From DASYHS01 sp035998295 (GTDB lineage: Bacteria; Pseudomonadota; Alphaproteobacteria; Azospirillales; Azospirillaceae), in assembly GCF_035998295.1 (NCBI RefSeq), contig NZ_DASYHS010000108.1, positions 1 to 21,619 on the forward strand: a stretch of DNA of 21,619 bases, given 5' to 3'. Both the position numbers and the translations under genes were made by a program. A model generated the notes under the pieces. That model did no database searches. It had not been told where the DNA came from and worked only from the letters and a program-made list of their open reading frames with translations. Shown here piece after piece: positions 7,621 through 15,400 of this stretch; within the stretch, counting starts at the first letter, position 1; every line of letters starts with the position of its first letter.

Positions 7621-8174
7621 TCGGCGCCCTGCTTCGTCTCGTCGGTCTGGTGGCGCATGATCAGCGGCATCTGCAGGGCGCTGAACAGCAAGGTCAGCGG
7701 CATGATGCCGAAGACCTTGAAATTGACCCAGGCATCGGTCGCCATCGTGCGCCACACGACCTCGTTCAGCACGGCGAGCACGACGAAGAAGCAGGCCCAG
7801 CGCAGGCTCAGCTTGCGCCATCCCTCCTCGTCGAGGCTGAGCACGGTGCCGAGCAGCGGCTTCAGCACGTTGCGGCGCAGCGCCAGCCCGGCGAACAGCA
7901 CCGCGGCGAACAGCAGGTTGACGACCGTCGGCTTCAGCTTGATGAACAGCGCGTCGTCGAGCCAGACGGTCAGCCCGCCGAACAGCAGCACGAAGAAGCA
8001 CCCGACCAGGGGCATGATCGGCAGCCGCCGCTCCAGGTGCCAGGAGAACAGCAGCGAGACCGTGGTCGCGGCCATGAAGACGCCGGTGCCGGCGATGATG
8101 CCGGCCTGGGCGTTGGTGACGAAGAACGCGGCCAGCGGCCCGCCTTCGACCAGGAGTCGGATAAGGGGTGTCAC
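7617..8174 (-). CDS. yciB: Inner membrane-spanning protein YciB (septation protein A family)
   Basis: The 185-residue integral membrane protein has about five hydrophobic segments and the family features GPLAAFFVTNAQAGI near the N terminus, DDALFIKLKPTVVNLLFA near the middle and WVNFKVFGIMPLT near the end. YciB proteins act in cell envelope maintenance and are linked to septation; the biochemical activity is not known. The length matches the E. coli protein (179). The start is a GTG at 8174 without a clear ribosome binding site; it is chosen because the encoded N terminus aligns with YciB. Its TAG stop interlocks with that of the convergent channel gene in the tetranucleotide CTAG (7617-7620). 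Confidence 0.9.
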   Translation of the reverse strand: MTPLIRLLVEGGPLAAFFVTNAQAGIIAGTGVFMAATTVSLLFSWHLERRLPIMPLVGCFFVLLFGGLTVWLDDALFIKLKPTVVNLLFAAVLFAGLALRRNVLKPLLGTVLSLDEEGWRKLSLRWACFFVVLAVLNEVVWRTMATDAWVNFKVFGIMPLTLLFSALQMPLIMRHQTDETKQGAD

Positions 8175-8241
8175 GCGCTAGTGATAGCCGACCCGGGCGC
8201 CGGCATGAAGTGCGAATGAGGGCGGCGGGGCCATCTTCGTC

Positions 8242-8281
8242 TCCTGGCAGGAAATGTTGGAATTTTGGCGTTGCTGCCAAA
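8242..8281. promoter_or_regulatory. Operator-like inverted repeats between yciB and the GlxA-type regulator
   Basis: TCCTGGCAGGA (8242-8252) is a palindrome with a central G. TTTGGC (8264-8269) and GCCAAA (8276-8281) are inverted repeats with a 6-base spacer. They lie in the divergent intergenic region, 26-65 bases before the ATG of the regulator gene, so they are candidate autoregulatory sites. GlxA/AraC regulators often bind direct repeats, which lowers confidence. Confidence 0.3.
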
Positions 8282-8306
8282 GGGGAGGGCCGGCGATGCT
8301 GTGGCC

Positions 8307-9320
8307 ATGCCTTCGCCCCCGTTCGCGTCCCCGAAAGCCGCCGTGCTGGCCTATCCCGACGTCCAGGTCCTGGACGTGACCGGGCCGCTGCAGGTCTTCA
8401 GCCATGCCGGCCTGTCGGTCGAGGTGATCGGGCTGGAGGAAGGGCCCTTCGCGTCGTCCTCGGGCATCCGGCTCGTCGCCGACCGCGGCTTCCGCGACGT
8501 CGACCCGGCTTTGCACGGGCTCGACACGCTGCTGGTCGCGGGCGGGTCGGGACACGAGGCGGCCGCCCGCGATCCGGACCTGCTGGCTTGGCTGCGGGCC
8601 ATGGCGCCGCGCGTCCGGCGGATCGGGTCGGTGTGCACGGGGGCGTTCGTCCTCGCGGCGGCCGGCCTGCTCGACGGACGCCGCGCCGTCACCCATTGGC
8701 AGTGGTGCGACCGGTTCAGCGCCGCGCATCCCGGCGTGCGGCTGGAGCCGGACGCGCTGCACCTGCGCGACGGCAACGTCTACAGCTCCGCCGGGGTGAC
8801 CGCCGGCATGGACCTGGCCCTCGCCATGGTCGAGGAGGACCAGGGCCACGCGGCCGCGCTGCGCGTCGCCCGCCAGCTCGTCCTGTTCCTGAAGCGCCCC
8901 GGCGGCCAGTCGCAGTTCAGCGCCCATCTCGCCGCCGCCGCGCCGGAAGGCGGCCCGGTCCGGCGCATCCAGGACTGGATCGTCGCCAATCCGGTCGCCG
9001 ACCTGCGGGTGGAGGCGCTGTCGATGCGCGCCGGCATGAGCCCGCGCAACTTTGCGCGCGTGTTCCTGCGCGAGGCCGGGACCACGCCCCAGAAATTCGT
9101 CGAGCACGCGCGCCTCGACGCGGCGCGTCGCCGGCTGGAGCTGCTGCGCGAGCCGGTCGAGCGGACGGCCGAGGCGTGCGGCTTCGGCACCGCCGAGACG
9201 ATGCGCCGGGTGTTCCTGCGCCGCCTCGGCCTGACGCCCCAGGATTACCGGTCGCGCTTCCGCGACCTGCCCCCGACCCATCCCGCCCCGGAGAACGACG
9301 CCGATGTGGCTCCTGCGTGA
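8307..9320 (+). CDS. GlxA-family transcriptional regulator (DJ-1/PfpI domain plus AraC HTH)
   Basis: The 337-residue protein has an N-terminal class I glutamine amidotransferase-like (DJ-1/PfpI) domain, about residues 10-180, with AVLAYPDVQVLDVTGPLQVF and the nucleophile-elbow-like SVCTGAFVLAAAGLLDGRRA. A C-terminal AraC-type double helix-turn-helix follows, about residues 215-320, including RNFARVFLREAGTTP and FGTAETMRRVFLRRLGLTP. Such proteins activate neighbouring metabolic or efflux genes in response to an unknown ligand. Its 3' end overlaps the MFS gene by 17 nt, which suggests coexpression. AGGGGAGG (8281-8288) is somewhat far from ATG 8307; GTG 8301 is an alternative start. Confidence 0.9.
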   Translation: MPSPPFASPKAAVLAYPDVQVLDVTGPLQVFSHAGLSVEVIGLEEGPFASSSGIRLVADRGFRDVDPALHGLDTLLVAGGSGHEAAARDPDLLAWLRAMAPRVRRIGSVCTGAFVLAAAGLLDGRRAVTHWQWCDRFSAAHPGVRLEPDALHLRDGNVYSSAGVTAGMDLALAMVEEDQGHAAALRVARQLVLFLKRPGGQSQFSAHLAAAAPEGGPVRRIQDWIVANPVADLRVEALSMRAGMSPRNFARVFLREAGTTPQKFVEHARLDAARRRLELLREPVERTAEACGFGTAETMRRVFLRRLGLTPQDYRSRFRDLPPTHPAPENDADVAPA

Positions 9321-10506
9321 GGGCCGCGACGCCCTCGTCCTTTCGATCGCCCAGGCGCTATTCTGGGCGGGACTGATGATGAGCATCACCTTCACGGGAC
9401 TGGTCGGGCTGAGCCTGGCTCCGTCGCCGTCCCTGGCGACCCTCCCGGTCGCGCTGCTGACCGTCGCCAACATCGCCGCCGCCGGGCCGATCTCGCTGCT
9501 GATGCAGCGCCTCGGCCGCCGCGCGGGCTTCGCGCTCGGTGCCTTCGCCGGGGCCGCCGGCGGCTGCGTGGCCGCCCTGGGCATCGCCCAGGGCAGCTTC
9601 CTCGTCTTCTGCATCGGCAACCTGCTCCTCGGCGCCTTCCAGGCGGCGAGCCAGTACTACCGCCTGGCGGCCGCCGACGAGGTCGCGCCGGAGCGCCGCG
9701 CGCGCGCGGTGTCGGTCGTGATGGCGGGCGGCGTCGCCGCGGCCCTGATCGCACCCCCGCTCGCGGTGTGGACCAAGGACCTGCTGGGCACGGCCCAGTA
9801 CGCGGGCTCGTTCCTGGGGCTGGCGGCGCTCGCCGTCGCGACCCTGGTCCCGCTGGCCTTCCTGTCCGCCCGCCGGCCGGCGGCGGCCGGCGGCAACGGG
9901 CAGGGCACAGCGCCGGCCCCGCGCCCGCTCGCGGCCATCCTGCGCCAGCCGATCTTCATCGCCGCCTTCGTCAACGTCGCCGTCGGGCACGCGGTCATGG
10001 TCCTGGTGATGCACGCCACGCCGCTCGCCATGGTGGCCGCCAGCCACGGGGTCGCGGACGCCGCCGACGTGATCCGCATCCACGTGCTCGGCATGTTCGT
10101 GCCGTCCTTCTTCTCCGGCCGGCTGATCGAGCGGTTCGGCGCGTCGCGCGTCGCGGTCCTGGGCGTCGCGGCGCTGGCCGCCAGCGTCGCCTCGTCGGCG
10201 ACCGGCCTCGGCTACGGGCACTTCCAGGCGGGGCTGCTGCTGCTCGGCATCGGTTGGAACTTCCTGTTCGTCGCCGGCTCCACCCTGCTGACCCGGTCCC
10301 ATGCGCCGGAGGAGCGCGGCCGTGTCCAGGGCGTGTTCGAGATGGCCGTCGCCGCCTGCGCGGCGGCCGCTTCCTTCGGCTCGGCCGGCCTGCTCCACGT
10401 GCTGGGATGGCAGGCCGTCAACCTGGGTGCCCTGCCGCTGCTCCTGCTGGCGCTGGTCGTGACCGCCTGGTACGCCGCCCGCACGCGCACGCCGCGCATG
10501 GCGTGA
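9304..10506 (+). CDS. MFS transporter
   Basis: The 400-residue protein has about twelve hydrophobic helices and a major facilitator layout, with a cytoplasmic LMQRLGRRAG loop between helices 2 and 3, and GRLIERFGASRVAVLG in the equivalent place of the second half. A charged central loop (about residues 185-205) joins the two halves. It likely exports or imports a small molecule; the substrate cannot be read from the sequence. The ATG at 9304 lies inside the 3' end of the regulator gene with GGAG (9290-9293) as ribosome binding site, so translation is probably coupled. A YcaD/drug-efflux-like role is a guess. Confidence 0.88.
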   Translation: MWLLREGRDALVLSIAQALFWAGLMMSITFTGLVGLSLAPSPSLATLPVALLTVANIAAAGPISLLMQRLGRRAGFALGAFAGAAGGCVAALGIAQGSFLVFCIGNLLLGAFQAASQYYRLAAADEVAPERRARAVSVVMAGGVAAALIAPPLAVWTKDLLGTAQYAGSFLGLAALAVATLVPLAFLSARRPAAAGGNGQGTAPAPRPLAAILRQPIFIAAFVNVAVGHAVMVLVMHATPLAMVAASHGVADAADVIRIHVLGMFVPSFFSGRLIERFGASRVAVLGVAALAASVASSATGLGYGHFQAGLLLLGIGWNFLFVAGSTLLTRSHAPEERGRVQGVFEMAVAACAAAASFGSAGLLHVLGWQAVNLGALPLLLLALVVTAWYAARTRTPRMA

Positions 10507-10513
10507 CGCCCGT

Positions 10514-11122
10514 TCAGCCCCGGGACGCGATGAGGGCCGCCGAGCCCATCATCAGTCCCGCGGCGGTCCGGTTCACGACCCGCATGCGTCCGGGCGAACG
10601 GACGAACGCCCGGGCTTTCGACGCCGCCGCCAGATAGGCCGCCTGCACGGACAGGTCGATCAGGAGGCCGAGCGCGAGGATGATCGCGATCTGAGGCCCG
10701 GACAAGGCGGTCATGTCGAACACATGGGGAAGGACCGCGCCGAAGAACACGACGGCCTTGGGGTTTCCGAGCGTGATCGCCGCTCCGGCCAGCAGCCCGC
10801 CTCCGCCGGCGCGCGGGGCCTCCGCCCGTCCGTCGGGCCGGGAGCGCCACAGCATCCATGCGACGAAGACGAGATAGCCGACGCCGAGCCATTTGACGGC
10901 CAGGAAGACGCCTTCGAAGCGCAGCGCCAGGGCCGAGAGGCCGAAGACGGCCGCGCACAGCCAGACCGCGTTGCCCGAGACCATCCCGAGCAGGAAGGGC
11001 ACGCTCGACGCCCCTCCCCGCGACAGCACCTGGGCGATCAGCGCTCCTTGCGCCGGGCCCGGAATGGCGGCGGCCAGGGCGAACGGAACGACGAACAGCC
11101 AGAGGGCGGCGAGGTCGATCAT
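10514..11122 (-). CDS. LysE/RhtB-family amino acid exporter
   Basis: The 202-residue membrane protein has six hydrophobic segments and the LysE pattern: AIPGPAQGALIAQVLSRGG near residues 19-37, the VAWMLWRS segment around residue 88, and ITLGNPKAVVFFGAVLP near residue 120. Members export amino acids or small derivatives from the cytoplasm. ATG 11122 has a G-rich ribosome binding site (GGGGGGA). It lies 88 nt after the EamA gene on the same strand and ends 7 nt from the convergent MFS gene. As the second exporter gene after the NRPS operon it may help export the product, but that is inference. Confidence 0.9.
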   Translation of the reverse strand: MIDLAALWLFVVPFALAAAIPGPAQGALIAQVLSRGGASSVPFLLGMVSGNAVWLCAAVFGLSALALRFEGVFLAVKWLGVGYLVFVAWMLWRSRPDGRAEAPRAGGGGLLAGAAITLGNPKAVVFFGAVLPHVFDMTALSGPQIAIILALGLLIDLSVQAAYLAAASKARAFVRSPGRMRVVNRTAAGLMMGSAALIASRG

Positions 11123-11210
11123 GCGGTGGTCCCCCCGAGTTCGGATCTCGCCACTACGGCATATCGGCGGGCTTCGGGCAAGGGCATGGCCGGACCGGCG
11201 CCTGCGGCCT

Positions 11211-12053
11211 TCAGGCGAATCTCAGCGCGGCGCCGCCACCCGCGACCAGCAGGGCGGCGACGATCCTGGGACGGCCGAACGGCTCCTTCAGCAGCACCGT
11301 CCCGATCAGCGCCGCGAAGACGACGGAGACCTCGCGTAGGGCCGCGATCGGGGCGATCGGCGCCTGGGCCATCGCCCACAGCACGATGCCGTAGGCGCCC
11401 AGGCTGGCGCCGCCACCGCCGAGCGCGCGCCGCCAGTGCCGGCGCGCATGGTGGAGGATGCGGCCCCTCGACAGCGCCAGCGCCATCAGGCAGGGCGGCA
11501 GCGCGTTCAGCAGGAAGAACCAGGTCACGTAGCCGGCCGGCGCTCCCGAGGCGCGGCTGCCCAGGCCGTCGAGCAGCGTGTAGCAGGCGGTCGCGGCGGC
11601 GGTCGCGAGCGCGTATCCCGTCGCCCGCAGCGGCGCCCCCGGGCTGAAGCCCAGCGCCAGGATGCCCGTGCTGATCAGCAGGATGCCGGCCCAGCCCACG
11701 GGCGACAGGGGTTCGTCCAGCCACAGCGTCGCGGCGACCGCGACCATCAGCGGCGGCGTGCCGCGCATCACGGTGTAGACGTGGCCGAGGTCGCCGACGA
11801 CGTAGCTGCGGGCCAGCAGGCCGAAATAGACCGCATGCACCGCGACCGAGCCGGCGAGCCACGGCCATGCAGCCGGGGCGGGCGGGGGAACGACGACGAG
11901 CAGCGGCACGGCCGCCAGCGCCGCGCCACCCCACACGAGGGCGAGGTCGGACACCGGGTCGCCGCCTCCCTTGACCATCGCGTTCCAGCCGGCATGGAGC
12001 AGGGCGGCCAGCAGGACCAGGAGAACGACGTCGGGTGGGAGCGGCACGGGCAC
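11211..12053 (-). CDS. EamA/DMT-family transporter
   Basis: The 280-residue protein has ten predicted membrane segments in two EamA-like halves. The first contains LLHAGWNAMVKGG and VYTVMRGTPPLMVAVAA. The second contains the REVSVVFAALIGTVLLKEPFG motif typical of drug/metabolite transporters. Such proteins usually export amino acids or other small metabolites. The predicted start is GTG 12053 without a convincing ribosome binding site; GTG 12047 is an alternative. It lies 51 nt after the NTF2-like gene, separated by a strong hairpin, so it is either a weakly read-through tail of the NRPS operon or a separate unit. Confidence 0.87.
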   Translation of the reverse strand: MPVPLPPDVVLLVLLAALLHAGWNAMVKGGGDPVSDLALVWGGAALAAVPLLVVVPPPAPAAWPWLAGSVAVHAVYFGLLARSYVVGDLGHVYTVMRGTPPLMVAVAATLWLDEPLSPVGWAGILLISTGILALGFSPGAPLRATGYALATAAATACYTLLDGLGSRASGAPAGYVTWFFLLNALPPCLMALALSRGRILHHARRHWRRALGGGGASLGAYGIVLWAMAQAPIAPIAALREVSVVFAALIGTVLLKEPFGRPRIVAALLVAGGGAALRFA

Positions 12054-12070
12054 GCGGGGGTGAATGCGGC

Positions 12071-12093
12071 GGGGGAGCGATCATCGCTCCCCC
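12071..12093 (-). terminator. Hairpin terminator at the end of the NRPS operon
   Basis: GGGGGAGCGA (12071-12080) and TCGCTCCCCC (12084-12093) form a perfect 10-bp stem with a TCA loop, starting 11 nt after the stop of the NTF2-like gene. No T tract follows on the - strand, so termination may be partial. Confidence 0.65.
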
Positions 12094-12104
12094 GGCCCCC
12101 CGGT

Positions 12105-12473
12105 TCAAGGGGCGGTGCCGTGGCAGGCGATCACCCGGACGCCGCGGCCCCGGTCGTCGACCTCCACCAGGTCGCTCACCAGCGCACCGGTTTCCCGGCG
12201 ATAGATCACGCACATCGCACCGACCCCGACGAGCACGTCGACGAGGTCGAAATGCAGCTCCTCGTTCCGCATGCCGATCGCGAAGTTCTCCCGCACCCGC
12301 TGCTTGCCCTCGAGGCGCCCGTCCTCGATGCCCCACCGTCTGACGATCAGTGGCGAGACCAGCACGACGTCGTCGGCGTAATGCTCCATGACCGCGTCGA
12401 GATCTCGTCGGTTCCAGGCATCGCACCACGCCTCGGCATGGGTACGGGCGCTCTCCGGCGTCACTTGCGTCAT
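12105..12473 (-). CDS. NTF2-like / SnoaL-fold protein
   Basis: The 122-residue protein has the compact cone fold signature of nuclear transport factor 2/SnoaL-like proteins: an N-terminal helix with AWCDAWNRRDLDAVMEHYADDVVLVSP, then beta strands with basic and acidic pairs. In biosynthetic clusters such proteins serve as isomerases, cyclases, hydroxylases or simple ligand binders, so the reaction cannot be named. The start codon overlaps the NRPS stop as ATGA (12470-12473), giving translational coupling and making a role in the NRPS pathway likely. Length is normal for a single-domain SnoaL protein. Confidence 0.85.
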   Translation of the reverse strand: MTQVTPESARTHAEAWCDAWNRRDLDAVMEHYADDVVLVSPLIVRRWGIEDGRLEGKQRVRENFAIGMRNEELHFDLVDVLVGVGAMCVIYRRETGALVSDLVEVDDRGRGVRVIACHGTAP

Positions 12474-15400
12474 CGGGAATACTCCTCGTCTCGTTCGAGC
12501 CGGGGCTGCAGGCCGCGCGCGACGACCTCCGCGAACCGGGCCGCGGGCATCTCGAGGTGGGTGCAGGCGACGGGTATGGTGAGCGGCGCGTGCGCCAGGA
12601 GCGGCGACCAGTCGAACAGCGCGTCGGGCACGCGGCGTTCGCCCTCCTGGGCGGTCGCGCGGAAGAAGACGAGATCCACCGACGACCGGGGCGGCCGGTA
12701 GGCCCGGCCGATCCGGATGCAGTTCTCGACCACCGAGGCCATCCGCTCCGCCTGGGCCAGGGTGAAATCGGGCGAGACCAGGCCGCGCGCCCGCGCCGTC
12801 TCGACCAGGCCGGTGAGCGTCGATATCCCGCTCCGGTCGTCGCCGGGCTCCGGCGGTCCCAGGATCTGGTTCGCGAGCGCTGCGACGACCTCCGCCGGCG
12901 ACAGCCCGGGCGCGTCCCGGAAGATGCGCGGCAACGGGGTGTCGAGCAGGGCGAGCAGCTCGACCCGCTCGCCGGCGCGGTCGAGCTGATGGGCCATCTC
13001 GTAGGCGACGAGGCCGCCGAACGACCAGCCGAGCAGCCGGTAGGGCCCGCGGGGCCGCAATTCGCGGACCGCCTCGACGTAGCAGGCGGCCATCGTCTCG
13101 ACCGACTCGGCCAGCGGTTCGTCCGGCTCCAGGCCCGAGGCCTGCAGGCCGTACATCGGCTGGTCGGTGCCAAGGCACCTGCTCAGCGGCACGTAGCGGA
13201 ACGCGCTGCCGCCGGCGGGGTGGACGCAGAAGACCGGCGCCCGCGTGCCGGAGGTCTGCAATGGAACCAGCGCGCGGTAAGGCGACTGCCCGCCGCCGCT
13301 CCGGATGCCGTCGGCGAACGTCTCGATCGTCGGGCGGTCGAACAGGGCGCGGAGCGGCAGGCGGGCCGAGAACGCCTCGTTGCAGGCGCCGATCAGCTCG
13401 ACCGCGAGGAGGGAGTGGCCGCCAAGGGCGAAGAAGTCGTCCTTGATGCCGATCGGCGACACGTTCAGCACCCGCTCCCAGATCGCCTGCAGGGTCAGCT
13501 CGTTCCGGTCCCGAGGCGCGACGTAGTCTCCGGTCTGCTGCCGGGCAGACGGCGCCGGAAGGGCGTTCCGGTCGAGCTTCCCGTTCGGCATCAGCGGCAG
13601 GGTGTCCATGACCACGATCGCCGTCGGGACCATGTACTGGGGCAGGTTCCGTCTCAGATGCGCACGCAGTTCGCCTGCCGTCGGCGCCTGCCGCCCGGTG
13701 CCGGCTCCTGCTCCGGTCGCGGCGTAGCCGGTCAGCCGCTTCTCCCCGGCCGCGTCTTCCCGAACGACGGCCACGGCCGCCTCGACGCCCGGATGGGACG
13801 TCATCGCCGCCTCGATCTCGCCCAGCTCGATCCGGTAGCCCCGGACCTTCACCTGATGGTCGAGGCGTCCCAGGAAATCCAGGTTCCCGTCCGCCAGCCA
13901 GCTGACCAGGTCGCCGGTACGGTAGAGCCGCTCGCCGTTCCCGAAGGGGCTTGGGACGAACCGCTGCGCCGTCATGCCCCGGCGGTGCAGATAGCCCCGG
14001 GCAAGCTGCACGCCGCCGATGTAGAGTTCTCCGGCCACGCCGATGGGCACTGGCTCCATGCCTTCGTCGAGGACGTAGGCCCGCATGTTGCCGATCGGGC
14101 GGCCGATGGGAACCGATCCGTCGTGCCGCGGCGCGCAATGCCAGCATGTCATGCCGATCGACGCCTCGGTCGGGCCGTAGACGTTGCTCAGGCGCGCAGC
14201 GCTCCGGTCGAGGAACATGCGCACCGTGTCGGGCGGCAGCGTCTCGCCGCCGCACAGCACCTCGCGCAGGCCGGTGCACCGGGCGAACTCACCCGAATCC
14301 AGGAGCACCCGCAGCATCGAGGGCAGGAAATGCGTGACGGTCACCTCCCGCGTCGCGATCGTGGACGCGAGGTGGGACGGGTCCAGGTGGCCGCCGGGCC
14401 GCGCAAGCACCGTCGCCGCACCCGAGACGAGGGGCCACAGCAGTTCCCAGACCGACACGTCGAAGCTGAGCGGCGTCTTCTGGAGCACCCGGTCCGACGG
14501 GCCCAGGCGATAGGTCCCATCCATCCACAGCAGCCGGTTGACGATGCCGGCATGGGGGATCATCACCCCCTTCGGGCCGCCGGTCGAGCCCGACGTGTAG
14601 ATGACGTAGGCGAGGTTCGCGGGCGTGGCGCCGCCATCGAGGGCGGTCGCCGGGCGGCGGTCGATCTCCTCCGCGTCGTGGTCGAGCCGGACCACGCGGG
14701 CCCGATCGGGCAACGGGTCGATCGCCCCCGCATGGGTCACCAGGACCGGCGTGCGCGCGTCCTCCAGCATATGGGCGAGGCGCTCGCGCGGGTATCCCGG
14801 GTCCAGCGGCAGATAGGCGCCGCCCGCCTTCAGGATGCCGAGCACGCCCACGACCATGTCCAGGGAGCGTTCCACGCACAGCCCCACGACGACGTCGGGC
14901 CCGATGCCCAGCGCCGAGAGGTGATGCGCGAGCCGGTTCGAGCGGCGGTCGAGTTCACCGTAGGTCAGGTACTGCTCCTCGAAGACGACCGCGACGGCGT
15001 CCGGGGTCGCCGCGGCGTGCTCGGAGAACAGCTCGTGAAGACAGCGGTCCTGCCGGTAGGCGGTGGCCGTGTCGTTCCATTCGACCAGCAGCCGGTCCCT
15101 TTCGGCCCCGGTCAGGAGGGGGATCGTGTCGGCGCGCCGCGCCGGCTCGGCGGCGATTCCCTCCAGCAGCTTGCCGTAGTGCCCCGCCAGACGCCCGATC
15201 GTGTCGCGGTCGAACAGGTCCGTCGCGTATTCGAAGGAGCCGTGCAGCCCGTCGGCGGTTTCCCGGATCGAGAGGGAAAGCTCAAAGCGCGTCGTCGCAT
15301 GCGCCGCCGGTTCCACGCTCAGCCGCAGGCCCGGAAGGTCCGGCAGCCGTTCGCGTGCGGTCTCCAGCTCGAACACCGACTGAACCAGCGGCGGGCGCGA

